A DNA stretch of 64,000 nucleotides, taken from the NCBI RefSeq assembly GCF_000091045.1, contig NC_006686.1, positions 1,610,001 to 1,674,000 of the forward strand. Reading direction: 5' to 3'. Shown here piece after piece: positions 1 to 10,482 of the stretch (position 1 is its first letter; every line of letters starts with the position of its first letter). The position numbers were made by a program, and so were the translations under genes. This stretch comes from Cryptococcus deneoformans JEC21. Taxonomy: Eukaryota; Basidiomycota; Tremellomycetes; Tremellales; Cryptococcaceae. Below the pieces are notes generated by a model that was not told the DNA's origin, ran no database searches, and saw only the letters and a program-made list of their open reading frames with translations.

Positions 1-971
1 AAATACGCATACCTTCACAATGACTACTACGCGCCAATGTTGAAACTCTCTAAGAAGTCTGGGTGGGGCATGAATGAAGACTTAGGCTGCATTGAGGCCA
101 CGGACGAGTTGTGGCAGGAGGTCATTGAGGCAAGTTTGTTTTCCGTCGTTTATTACATTGCTTTGGATATTAACGCTCTTGTCACGTACAGGAAACCCCG
201 AGTAACAAGAGGTTTTACAACAACCCCTGGCCATTGTTTGCCATCTTCGGGAAAACATGTACAGATACCACTGCCACTGGGAGGCCCGTCTTTATCCCTG
301 GAGACGGGCTTGTGAACGAGGAAGAAAGCGGAAATGATGGTGACGAAGAAGACGGGGGAGGACACCATGACAGTGTAGGTTATCATCATTTTAGAGTCTA
401 TTTCCAGCATTGCTTACTACCGGTCCAGGTCCTTCTTGCTGGTGATACGGCAGGGGTTTCTGAGGCATCCATACCTTCGTCAGGGCAAAATCGCTTCCGA
501 ACGGGTTTCGCGTCTCAGGAGCCCGGACCTTCTCGTCTCACGACTACATTACCTTCCACGGGTTCGAAGAAACGCAAAGCGACTTCTTCCCCGGCGGCCG
601 ACACCCAAATTACACAGCAGAAATCTGCTGCGACGGCCAGGGCAGGCCGTCGCGATAGGGCTAAGGAAACTCATGAGGTTGAACTTGCTCAGTCGGACCT
701 CGACAGAGCCAACCTTATAAAAGTCCTGGACACCTTAGTCACAAAAGGACTCCCTGCCAATAATGTAGTGTCAGCTGTCTTCGAGGAGAAGAAGGCCTGT
801 CGGCAGTATTTGGTAGGCGCGGAATTTTTGAGTGAGGAGGAGAAAGTAGAAGTGTTGGAAATGTGCATGGAGAGCCAAACGCACAGGCAGACGGTGCTTT
901 TGGCGAAAGAGAATCCGGAGGACGAAATGTGTCGTCAGTTGGTAAGTCGTTTGCTCACGAAAAATAAATGA
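1..971 (+). CDS. Myb/SANT-like DNA-binding protein of a Harbinger transposon (5' truncated)
   Basis: The reading frame is open from the first base, so the gene begins left of the window. The first visible part reads HNDYYAPMLKLSKKSGWG followed by NEDLGCIEATDELWQEV, the pattern of the Myb/SANT-like domain (Myb_DNA-bind_3) of fungal and plant Harbinger-associated proteins. An intron of roughly 60-70 bases (about 121/134 to 191) separates it from an exon starting ETPSNKRFYNNPWPLFAIFG, the end of the same domain. A low-complexity acidic linker and a basic stretch near 560-660 follow. The last ~90 residues are helical and charged, ending at 971. In this superfamily the second protein binds element ends and helps import the transposase. 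It is convergent with the transposase gene, 66 bp between the stops. The exact splice junction is uncertain because no single GT-AG pair gives perfect phase. Confidence 0.7.
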
Positions 972-1037
972 AATATCATAAACTATGAATTTCCTCGGAA
1001 CTGTTTTCTTTCTATGTCCACAACTTATCTTTCTATT

Positions 1038-2433
1038 TCACCGGCGGATCCTTCCTTGACCACGTGAATGGGCTTCAAATATTGATCTGGAAATTTCCGC
1101 TCGGCGAGCTTCTCCGCGAGATTTTGATGTCTCGCCAACCACCCTCAATTCCTCATCTCCTTCTACTTCCTCCTCCATGTCTCCCCCTTCATCCGCTTCA
1201 CCCACGTCTCGCTCGGGCACCCGGTCTTTTATAGAAATGCACATATTGTGCAGGACGCAGCAGGCCAGAATGATCTGTGACTGCATACCGCCTTTGAATT
1301 TCTCCAGACCCCCACTCAAGACACCCCAGCGCTGTTTTGTGATTCCGAAGATTCTCTCGACGCTATTACGGAGTTGGGCGTGTGCGAGATTGAATACTTC
1401 TTTCTCAGATTGGGGACTATAGTAATCATTATCAGCAAAGCTACCGTAGCATAGCAGTTACTCACGCGCCGCGGCTTGGATGGAAGTCCGCCAGGTGATA
1501 CCGGGTGCCACGATACGGCGTCAGCAGCTGATCGCATATAGGAAATCCAGCATCGGCCAGGAAGTAGCGATTAGAAGGAAGCTGGGGGAAGTTGTATCTA
1601 TGAACAGCCTGATTGAAGGTAAAGGAGTCGTTTGCACTTCCCTCCCAACCAGCAATGATGTACGTGAACTTCAAGTCGAAGTCACATGCAGCAAGCACAT
1701 TAATCGATACAACGCCCTTTCTGTTGCGGTAGGCGGGCTGCATCCTCGGCGAAACTTTGACAGCAATGTGCGTTCCATCAATCGATCCGACAGCACCATG
1801 AAAATGTCGGTATCGATTCAGGGGATCATCGGCTACTTTGGCATTTGGCGGCTCCCGACCAGTGGGATACTTCACCCAGCGGTCATAAATGACTTTCGAA
1901 GTGAGAGCATTTACTACATCGTGGATACAGCTACATTGCATTTATAATCAATCTTGAACATGGAATATGGATCTTGAATTGATCATAGCTCACAAGGAAA
2001 TAAACTCATTGCTTTTTTTGAACTCTTCGCCTATCCAGTTAACTGATGTTTTCTTCCGCAAATAAGCTAAAGCAATAGCAAGGTGCTCTGCTGCCGTAGC
2101 ATCATGCGAAGCAAGCTGTATCCCATGTTCTTCAAACTCGCGCAATAGAAGCATAAAGACCTCTAAGCCGACCCCGAGGTGATGTCGCATGGATCGACCC
2201 CTGTGCTCTAGGTATTCCTGCACTTTAAGAGAACTAGTAAGGACGGAGTTTGACCTATCAGGGAAGCGCTCTTTAGGTAGGGTACGAAATTTGCCGTGGT
2301 AAGTCGTATAGATGGCCAACACGATTACCAAGATGATGAGGAACTCTTGCTCGTTGCATGCGTTGACGTCGTCTTCCTCGAATTCGACAGGATCGTTCTG
2401 GGCAAAATCATCGATGAGCTGTCGATCTGACAT
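1038..2433 (-). CDS. PIF/Harbinger DDE transposase (DDE_Tnp_4)
   Basis: Three exons on the minus strand give a complete protein starting at 2433 (MSDRQLIDDFAQND) and stopping at 1038. Exon 1 (2433 to about 1991) is the helical N-terminal domain. Exon 2 (about 1928-1462) holds VGSIDGTHI, with the first catalytic Asp, and YFLADAGFP, with the second. The last exon holds NLAHAQLRNSVERIFG followed by TKQRWG, carrying the catalytic Glu, then ILACCVLHNMCI, all hallmark motifs of DDE_Tnp_4. The acceptor inferred for exon 2 (AG just before 1929) removes in-frame stops and joins FIS to CIHDVVNAL. All three catalytic residues and the splice sites are present, so the copy may encode an active enzyme. The C-terminus is Glu/Gly-rich and ends in a basic tail. 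Confidence 0.88.
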
Positions 2434-2754
2434 TGTTGGAGGTAGGCAATAAGGTAAGGAAGTAGTAGCTTTAATAATTGAGACGTTTATATATGGTAGA
2501 ATGGACTTGAATGGACTGTGAAGCGAGAGACGTGCAGACGCGATGTGGAAGGTGGAGGCAAAAAGTAGAGGAGCACGTCGTATGGAAGTTTACAGCTGCT
2601 CTGGAGGTGTCGTAAAGTTTCAGATGAGAAATTTCCTTGTTGGGCAAGTTTGAACTTTCCATATGTGAAACAAGAATTGTCCGAACGACAAGGAACATTT
2701 CTTCGGAAACATACGGAAAACGGTATAAATAATTCATATATGAAAAATAAATAA

Positions 2755-2792
2755 CCATATGGATTTTTCAAATGAAATGTCCGAACGAGCCC
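2755..2792 (-). repeat. Right terminal inverted repeat of the Harbinger element
   Basis: On the minus strand this stretch starts GGGCTCGTTCGGACATTT and runs into an AT-rich segment ending at CCATATGG (around 2755-2762). A second TGTCCGAACGA copy lies about 100 bp further inside, as expected for sub-terminal transposase-binding repeats. The call rests on family resemblance because the opposite terminus is not in the window. Confidence 0.6.
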
Positions 2793-2795
2793 TTA

Positions 2796-4654
2796 AGAAG
2801 CCGCATCATATCAAGATTGCACAGTTTTCATAACGAAAACCTGTTTTTTTTCATCCTCCATTTGCAGGTCATAATTATAGTAAGTTTATGCATATATAAA
2901 AGCACCGCACGAATCATAGACGACAAGCACTGAAAAATTGGTTGCATCCAATCTCAATGTCAAGTAATGCGAGTTATGTGTCTCACGAGGTTCCCAGGAA
3001 ACTCACCAAAATATTCCGTCCAGGCCTGGTGATATGATATGATACGATACGTCCGAGAGGCCGAATAATAGCTCCCATATAATAATACTGCCACAGGCTT
3101 TCTGCCGCCTTGGAGAGACGCAGATGAAGCTCTCCTGTGAAATCTGATGAAGTCCACATGATGCCATCGGAGCAGAAAATATCAGTGAGTCGTGACCCCT
3201 CCACTTTTATTTTATCTCTCCGCTGACAACAATATGGTTACGCCTACGAAAAAAATTTATAAAGACTTACGACGGCTTGGCAAAAGCTATGCGGGGCTCT
3301 GTGTTCGAATTTGAGTTCCTCTCTCTCCTTCTCTCTTCCTTTCTTTCTCCTTTTTTCTAGATTTCCCTTCCGAACAGTATCTGGAAGGGGTTGAAAAATG
3401 CCATGATAGGAATGTAGGGACCGGATCCTTCTTGCCCAAGCCGCATTAGAAACCACACTGATGGCCGAATGCTGACCCTGAATCTTGGTGAGATGCTTCC
3501 TTCGCACGAAAGAAGGGCGAACACGCATCACGTCCAATCGGGATCCCCCTCTATATAAATAGTTTGGCGACAGTGGAACGCGACTCAATCCAGTAGGAAG
3601 CCAAGAGTCGATATATCATGGTGTGCTGTAAAATCAAGCGGTTCAGACAACTGTAGTAAAGGCGAAATGGGTATAGATGCAAGGAATTAAAGTTTGAGAC
3701 ATCATAGACTATGATAGGGGAGGGGGATAGCGGTGTGAAAAAAAGGGAGTTCTGTGTACATTCGTATCGTATGCCTCCAGAAGCGAACTCAAGCATCAGG
3801 ATGGAAGTCGGTATTGAAGATTGCCTTCACATAAAGTTTGAATACGAAAAAGCGAAGTAAATTCATTATGGATGGTGTTCCCGTTCGGGGAGAGATTATG
3901 CCTATCCGGCTTTTCTTAGGTGGTTTTGAAATGACTCCTACCTTCCGAGATGTCAATAAAAAGTTTTCGACGAGATAATTATTATTTTAATCTCGTTCTA
4001 ATTGATGAAGAAATCAAAAGATATTTCAAGCAACAACAAGCAAGAGGACACAATATTCAGGACCCCATGAGTGTATTGTCATGGATTTGATAAATCATTT
4101 AAGGGTCTGATCAATGTCTACCAACCACCAGTGAAAATTAGAATCTTTCTGGGACGGACCGTGCCTTAAGATCTCATCCATTGAATTAGCAGAGAGGTAA
4201 AGTCATGTTAAAAAATAAGTGAATTTTTTGGCATAGCCTTCCTTCTCGCTTCATCCTCTGCTTGTGAAAATTACTGTCACATGGACCCATTAGAATTTCA
4301 ACTTGCACATACATCTGCTCTGAATATTAATGACGAGATTCTGCCTCTAGATCTACCACACGTTGTAGCATCAAGGGTGGGTTAGTCCCAACCACGAGGA
4401 CTCCCCCGGCCATCAAGATTATACCTGGTTATGCAACGGAAAGGGTGTCGTAGATGTACTACTACTGCACTACTATAAACCGCTTTAACTGCCTTTATTT
4501 CTCTAAAACGCACCTATCCCGACGACTCCTCTTTCCATCCCTTGTCCCTAAACACAGCGCCAGAACTATACCCCCCCGATTCCTACTATAGTGTGTATGC
4601 CAGCCTGCTACATTTACTACCTAACGTATAGAAGGTCCAGGAAGTAATTTTAAA
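2796..4654. other. Gene-free AT-rich stretch between the Harbinger element and SLX4
   Basis: About 1.9 kb with only short, mutually overlapping open frames on both strands and no recognisable protein family. I see no RNA gene. A CT/AG-rich tract lies near 3310-3360. It may be old degraded transposon DNA, but nothing in it matches the other repeats of the window. Confidence 0.5.
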
Positions 4655-4681
4655 TGTCCGTCGAGGGGCTTGTGTCGAGCC
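4655..4681 (+). repeat. 27-bp dispersed element, copy 1 (upstream of SLX4)
   Basis: The element starts TGTCCGTCGAGGGGCTTG and ends TGTCGAGCC. It is identical to 12129-12155 and differs by one base from 29045-29071. It ends 240 bp before the SLX4 start codon, on the same strand as the gene. It contains two GTCGAG words and a GGCT...AGCC inverted pair. It may be a protein-binding site or a transposon terminus. Confidence 0.85.
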
Positions 4682-4707
4682 TAGCCCTCTTCTCGGACCC
4701 TTCAGCG

Positions 4708-4738
4708 CTTGTCGGACATTGGCCCAATGTCCGACAAG
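4708..4738. repeat. Near-perfect palindrome, 15-bp arms with 1-nt spacer
   Basis: CTTGTCGGACATTGG (4708-4722) is followed after one base by its exact reverse complement (4724-4738). It lies 26 bp beyond the 27-bp element and about 180 bp upstream of the SLX4 start. It contains CGGACA/TGTCCG, the same hexamer that begins the 27-bp element, so the two may belong to one small transposon. A cruciform or dimeric binding site is the alternative. Confidence 0.8.
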
Positions 4739-4920
4739 GGAGCTTGTTTCGCCAACGAACAAACGAGATTTGCGTGTTGTTGACCTACTTTTAATCATTG
4801 ACGTTCTCTTGATAACAGCAACTCCCACGAGGATGCTCCGGTAAGCTGTTAAACGCTCGGCGAAATTACCACCTTCCTCCACTTTCCCGCCTCCGCGTCG
4901 AGCACTAGGTACCGCACATC

Positions 4921-7684
4921 ATGCCCCCCCGACTCTCCACCCGTGTTTCCACGTCCTCCTCTTCGTCCGACGAACCAGTTTACCTGGATTGTACCCCTTC
5001 ATTTGCTCCCGCTCCCTTTCAAAGGCGACATGTCTCATTACCCAAAGTGATGAATTCTTCCAATCACGAATCGAGAAGTAAGACCCTCGTGATCAGCGAT
5101 AACGATGATGATGAACCAGAATTCATCGGCCCTGTTTTGGGAGGTCTGGCTGAAAAGTATCGTTTCAAAGAGGTCTCAAGTTCGACGGCGGCAGGAAAAT
5201 TGTCTCGGCCCACAAAAGAGATGTCCCGTCCCTCGTCTAAGAGCAATGCAAAAAGGAAATCAGACGCGGTGTCCGCGCCCACAGTCAAAACACGGGGGAA
5301 ATCTGATAGCCTGTCCAAACAACCAGGATCTCACACATTGCTGCCTGATATTGGCTTGGAACCGGACTCTGTACCCAAATGGCTTGGTAGAACTTCGGTG
5401 TTATTACAGCTTCAAGCCTGCCCTATTTGCAAAGTGAGGTGGAAAGGGAAAGAAAGTGGCATAGCTCGCTGGGTGAGTGGGTTCAGCCGTCTGAAACCGG
5501 TCTCCATCGGCTAATTTATCACTTACTGCCGTCAGAGACATATGTCAATCTGTAGACCTCCTCTTTATCGACCGCCAAACGCTCCACCTGATCTGCAACA
5601 GCTGATTCACAATGCGTTATCTTCCCGCATCGAGCCGTCTTCTTTACTGGAATTGCACACTCGTTCACTTACCAATGACGTTGGTTTTTTTACTAGAGGA
5701 AAGAATCTTTTGGATAACCGAAAGTTCAACACAAGGAATGATTCCAAGGGCCGAAAACCAGGTAATGTTGCTACTGTCACTGGTCTCACAAGCGTCACCA
5801 ATGTACATCCGAGTGACAACCGTGGGAAAGATTGGGAAGAAGAAGTCCGTTCAAGGGTTAGAGATTGGATTGGTCCCTCCAGCCCTTCAGCATTGTCAGA
5901 TAATGAAAACGCATTAATTCAGCTGTCACCCTCCAGTGAGAATATCAGGTCGGCTTCCCCAATCAGAATTCGAGACGATGATTATTTCCCTCCCACTCAG
6001 CCCTTCGGTGCATCGAGCCTAGCTCAAGCTTATCCAAAATCGGGCTCATCGATTTCATCACCCACATCGTCAAATTCACTCCGCCTCTCGAAAATGTCCC
6101 CAAATCCATCATCCGCGCCTGCCCAACGGGAAATCCTTGTACCAGCATCTGACTCTGAAGAAGAAGACATAAAAGAGCCAGAGCCAATGAGGGATTTACC
6201 TTCAGAAAAAATATGCCGTGTTCATCCAGATCAAATGATTGACATCACCTTTGGTGATGAAGATGTCTGCCAGCGGCCCTTTCTGTCACGGAGGGATTCG
6301 CGCACCGCAGGGAATCCCTCCGGAAGGAAGCGGTGACCTACAAAAGCTCGAGGCTGGGGGGGAAGTGTCATCAAATGGTAGTAAGATACAAATGTCGAGT
6401 ACCTATACGAGACTAATTGTGCCCGAAGATGGTGGTTTGAAAGTCGGCAATACTTCGTCAAGTTCCTTAATCGGAAGTTCAGCTTTGAAACGTAAGATCT
6501 TTTCGGTATTCTCTCGCCTGTCTATCATCTCTGATGATCGAACATTCGTTTTGGATGAGCAAGAGGCGTCTCTTATCCCCGAGAAGAAAAACCTCCGAGA
6601 AAAATTAATGCCTTTCGCCCCCAGTCCTACCGAGTCGCATACAATGACCCCCCGGAAACTGGAGTCACCCAAGAAGGGTGGAGAATGTGGAGAATATGAC
6701 TTTGATACAAACCAGAACGGTGCTACAAACCAGGACGGTGCCATCCTAACATGGGAAGGCAACTCATCTATCCATGATAACATCTTGCAGGAAGACGAAG
6801 CCCGTACACCTTCAGTATGCTCTTCGACTACTGTTGTTTCAAGTGTTAAGCATTCAAACCCCACTGATAGCAAGTCTTCCAAATTGGGCTGGGGAGAAGA
6901 AAACAATATTGATTCGATTGACGGAAAAGCGCTGGTCAAAATTTGCGTGAGGGGAGAGAGGTTAAGGGATCTACGCGCTCGGGGCATGCCAGACTACGAT
7001 TCTTGGGATGTGAAGGCTCTTCGGGTATGTGTTCCGTGATTTAATGTTGATTATTACTCATGTACTGACATCCAGTAGCTCTTGATCGCCGATTACGGCT
7101 ATAAACCAATCAAAGATCAGTTGTCTTTGGTCCAAGTCGCAGCAGAATGCTGGAAAGCTTTGAATCCCCTTGAGAGTGAAACGTCAGAGGGAAGCGCTTC
7201 GTCGGCAGAGTTTATATCTTTGGGTAATGACTGTTCGCACCCTAGTGAAGACGATGGTAATAATGATCAGAAGCCGTGCAAGAGTAAAAGTTCGGAAGGA
7301 GAAGTCTTAAATAAAGGTAAAATTAACGGCACTGTCGTCGATCTTCATGGTCAGTTTCAAGGCATGTTAACGAGTGACCACGACTTGTATTTACGTATTC
7401 TTCGCTACGAGGTAGGTATATCACTGTACACACGTTCATGACGGTGACTAATACCCTTGATTCGATCCATTAGCCGATTGCCTTTGATGAATTGGTGAGC
7501 AAAGCAATTGCATCCGGAATGACAAGAAGAGGATGGAAAAAAGAACTGAAGAATTATCTTGATCTTCAGGTACGCTTCGGACTTCCATCGCTAATCGGTG
7601 ATGCTGATGATATTGACATTGTGCACCATATAGAGCGTAACCTACTTTACCGATGATCCAACATCTCGCTCTAGTCGGCCTTAA
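4921..7684 (+). CDS. SLX4: SLX4-like scaffold subunit of structure-specific endonuclease
   Basis: SLX4 is the nuclear scaffold that activates SLX1 and other nucleases to cut branched DNA. Six exons can be assembled: 4921-5475; 5536-6332; 6382 to about 7024; 7079 to about 7411; 7474 to about 7569; and a last exon from 7634 to the stop at 7684. The intron at 6333-6381 (GTGACC...GGTAG) gives the needed frame change. Most of the protein is disordered and Ser/acid-rich. Near residues 175-200 CPICKVRWKG and, across an intron, RWRHMSIC form a CX2C...HX3C zinc finger resembling UBZ. The C-terminal half has RGMPDYDSWDVKALRLLIAD then YGYKPIKDQ and ECWKALNP, the conserved Slx4 SLX1-binding region. The end DLQSVTYFTDDP is also typical. 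The family call rests mainly on this C-terminal region. The 27-bp element and a palindrome lie in its promoter. Confidence 0.75.
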
Positions 7685-8230
7685 TCGCAGTGCTCGAAGT
7701 GTCCAGCTATTGATGATATCTTATTGTCGGACCCTCGTAATGTTGTATGATGGCATATACATTTAGGCCTTATCTCGAGCATGTCCTCGTTGTCCAGTCC
7801 AGCACCCAGCACGAAAAGACCAAGAGTCATGCACAGAACTCTGTGGGATCATGAGATGGAAATTCTTTCTTTTGGTAGTAGGTCAGGTGTCAGGATTACT
7901 GTTATTTACCGACATTTGATAGGGTGATAATGGGATTGTGGGTACACTGATGCGTTCACTCGACCATCGACTACGATTTTGCCACCCACAAATGATAGGT
8001 ATCAGGTACTGGGAAGCGAGAAACAACGAGTCAAAGCAAGTAAATAAAGGGACCGGGGACTAAGTCGTCATATTACTGTACATAGCGCGTAAGTAGGAGA
8101 GTGATACATGCATAATGGCTAGGAATGGTCGCATAGTACTAATCGGATGAGGGGGATGAAACGAACAAGAAGAGTTCATCCATCATCATCAATTGCAACG
8201 TCTTCCATGTATGATGTCTCTGCAAAGGAT
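7685..8230. other. Intergenic, no gene seen
   Basis: Downstream region of SLX4. I see no convincing coding frame, RNA gene or repeat shared with the rest of the window before the transposon relic that begins near 8231. Confidence 0.5.
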
Positions 8231-8330
8231 AACTAATGATGACCCGCGAAAGACTTCGCCCGGGATGTCGGACAAATAATTCAAGTACAAGAAAAATTGA
8301 GAATTGCGTTCAGTTTTAGGTATTCCATCG
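8231..8330 (+). repeat. Relic transposon family, copy A left part
   Basis: Starts TGATGACCCGCGAAAGACTT and continues through an ATAATTCAA...GAGAATTGCGTTCAG segment. The same order of words is found at 19849-19945 (copy B), and the second half again at 20625-20700 (copy C). It is the outer part of a degraded DNA transposon whose transposase remnant follows at 8515-9041. Confidence 0.7.
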
Positions 8331-8360
8331 TCATTGCCATGCAGAAGTTAGCGTATAAAT

Positions 8361-8470
8361 TGTTGACTGGCCTTGAAGATGTGAATGGGTTGAGTGCGGC
8401 TATTTCTGCCGTTTTCTAGTATGTGATGAATGTTTGCGTTTGCACTGGAAACTACGCTTTGGCGGTTTGG
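8361..8470 (+). repeat. Direct repeat flanking transposase relic, left copy
   Basis: Matches 9178-9288 in the same orientation, sharing GAGTGCGGCTAT, GTTTGCGTTTG and ACTACG. Over the best-aligned ~84 bases I count 12 transitions and 4 transversions between the copies. The pair brackets the transposase relic, which suggests duplicated sub-terminal sequence or a nested insertion. Confidence 0.75.
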
Positions 8471-8496
8471 AAGATGAACTTGACCTACTAGTTATT

Positions 8497-8534
8497 TTAT
8501 GGCGATTGCTGCTGCGCGTTTAAGTGCAAAGGGA
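8497..8534 (+). repeat. Transposon-end sequence shared with 10.5 kb and 26.2 kb copies
   Basis: TTATGGCGATTGCTGCTG (8497-8514) directly abuts CGCGTTTAAGTGCAAAGG. In the copy at 26199-26356 the same two words occur in the same order but about 120 bp apart, so the relic here has lost the part between. This ties the transposase remnant to the non-autonomous elements at 10483-10929 and 26187-26703. Confidence 0.75.
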
Positions 8535-9041
8535 TTAAGTTGTACTGAGCGAAAATGATCCGCATTCTGTCATCACAAACAGCAAGGATTGGAAATCCAT
8601 ATCTAGATTTATAAGAGAAAAAGTCCGGGGCATCTGGTCTTGGAAATTTGATGGCAAAGGGAATCAGGCTGCCATCCATAGGTCCCACACAACCACCGGG
8701 CAACCCTTCTTCTTCGAAGTAATTAGCAATGTGAGACCTTCCTCTTCCGTCCGGCCACACCGCCACCTGATCTTCGACACCTTGCAAAGCTACGATCACT
8801 CTATATGTCTAAAGAAGTGATGGTCCCTGTGTGTTTAGTCAGCGCAAAATTGCTACAAAAGACAACCTTGGGGAGATACACCTGATATGTCAAAGTTATC
8901 AGCAATTCCATAGGCGCTGCAAACATTCCCGCAGCGGCCAAACCTATACAGAGCCACAGTTAGCTGATATAGAAGGAGATGCTTGTTATCCTTCAGAGAT
9001 GCGGGGTCATCGCTCTTGAATTCACTCACGGACAGAAACAC
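8515..9041 (-). pseudogene. Degenerate Harbinger-like DDE transposase fragment
   Basis: On the minus strand the first part (9041-8879) reads LLYQLTVALYRFGRCGN and DNFDISG. The second (8799-8540) reads VIVALQGVEDQVAVWP, GLPGGCVGPMDGSLIPFAIK and FSYKSRYGFPILAVCDDRMR. This order (LAVALYRFG, VxxALxxxxxxxxxWP, GCVGxxDGTLIP, YSINxQxxCDxxxR) is that of basidiomycete DDE_Tnp_4 proteins. The first catalytic Asp survives in PMDGS. Nothing after IIFAQ is present, because the frame runs into the transposon-end sequence at 8497-8534, so the second Asp and the Glu are lost. An intron or gap lies at about 8800-8878. It is a dead, internally deleted copy, not closely related to the intact element at 1-2792. 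Confidence 0.75.
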
Positions 9042-9175
9042 TGTGCCATGTTCCCCCTTCTGTGGGGCTCGAGTGAACGTGCTGTCTAGAACGTTCGGGA
9101 ACTGTACGTCGGTAATTTGTCAAAGTCGGGCCCTAAAGTTCAATCCATTGACCGTCTCGAAGGTTACATTTTGAC
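9028..9175 (+). repeat. Transposon relic segment also present at 20.0 and 20.8 kb
   Basis: CGGACAGAAACACTGTGCCATGTTCCCCC and, ~95 bp further, GGGCCCTAAAGTTCAATCCA are matched with changes at 20841-20870 (CGGACAGAAGGACGGTACCATGTTCCC) and 20993-21010. A third, shorter match is at 20140-20172. It lies just upstream of the relic transposase reading frame and is probably its 5' region. Confidence 0.65.
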
Positions 9176-9177
9176 GT

Positions 9178-9288
9178 CAGTCGACCAACTTTGAAGAACT
9201 GGGTGAGTTGAGTGCGGCTATGTCAGCCGTCTTCCAGTATATGACGATTGTTTGCGTTTGTATTGAAGACTACGTTTTGGTGGTTCGC
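9178..9288 (+). repeat. Direct repeat flanking transposase relic, right copy
   Basis: Partner of 8361-8470, in the same orientation about 817 bp away. Differences between the two are mostly C/T and G/A. Confidence 0.75.
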
Positions 9289-10482
9289 TTCTGAAGACCC
9301 AGTATCATCAAGGCTAGGAGGAGGCATTGCCATTGGGATTTGGAGCTGAGTAAGTGTCTACTGTCAACTTTCGAAATAAAGAGGTCCATATTGCAAGAGC
9401 GCATTGGAACTGCCTGGGCGCTCAATAAGACCGTAAGGCATAGGATTGCTCCATAGGGACTTTTTGTACCGTTCCTGCCTCATCCTGAAATGACGATGTT
9501 AGCAGAGGATGTGAGTTCTATAATTGATGATGGGTAGTTACGCCCTTCAGCGAGATGGGATCTAGGAATACCATCCATATTCTCCCTGGTGATAAATCAG
9601 AATGAAATGGGGGGGTAAAAAGTGGCGGCTTTTCTCGCTCACTCGTTGAGATTTTTTACTTCCACAGGTTTTCTGTATGGTCCCACGGCCGCTGCTAGGT
9701 TCTATTTCAGAGCTTGCATGGTATAACCGCGACTTCATCATCCATTGTAGAGAGATTGTATCGACGATGATCATGTTGTTTCGGGTTTAATAGGCGTGAG
9801 TCGATTTGCCTACAGCGGAAACGTTAGATATACTATACAGCTGTGAAGTAAAACGTACTTACGTGAGGCTCTCGTTGCAGTCTTTCCTGCATTGTTAGGA
9901 GCTACTTGATATAAGAAACTACACACAGCGACATCTGTTCAATCCGCCTGAGGATTCCCATCACAGTAGTTGAAAGCATTTCAATTCTGTTAAGTTGCTG
10001 GACTCTGCTATCTTCGTTAAGTTCAGACATACCGACCTGAGCATAAATAGAGGCGTCTTCAAGCGCAGACAAAAGGAATCTGATGAGATGATAAGACTCG
10101 GCTGCAAATGGGTAACAGATCTAATGCCTTTGGGTCCCCAGATGGATTGATGTTGATGTCTGAAGCCAATAAACGGCATATCCAAAGCGCGGTTATAGCT
10201 GCGAAGGTCGCTTCTGAAGCCGGCTGCATTCTAGGTGATTTCACAGAGGTATGATCAAGGGGACTGGGTAGAAGGGAGGCGTACCTTCCGAATTACTGGT
10301 CGAAAGCTTAGCTAGTAGAGTTCAGGTTCAGGATCTGTAGGCAGAGGTAGCTGTACAGCTTCATTGGCACAGCATGTATTGTAGGGTTAGCAGCTGGAGA
10401 GCTTTGCCACTTCCGGTCGCGCCATCCGCATGCTCGTCTATCCAAAATCTAACATGATATTTTGGGCATAATACGTCACAGG
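9289..10482. other. Gene-free region between two transposon relics
   Basis: Short open frames only, none with a recognisable family. It is probably decayed transposon or other non-coding MAT DNA. I see no RNA gene. Confidence 0.45.

Larger units (their letters stand above)
1..2792. mobile_element. PIF/Harbinger-type DNA transposon, right part with intact terminus
   Basis: Two convergent genes (SANT-like and DDE transposase) lie in one unit, the standard layout of autonomous Harbinger elements. Read on the minus strand, the right end begins GGGCTCGTTCGGACATTT at 2792. This is close to the GG(G/C)C-TGTTCGG termini known for Tourist/Harbinger elements. It is followed outward by TTA (2793-2795), the 3-bp target that this superfamily duplicates. 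The core TGTCCGAACGA is repeated internally near 2676-2686. The left end is outside the window, so the second terminal repeat and duplicated target cannot be checked. Confidence 0.75.
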
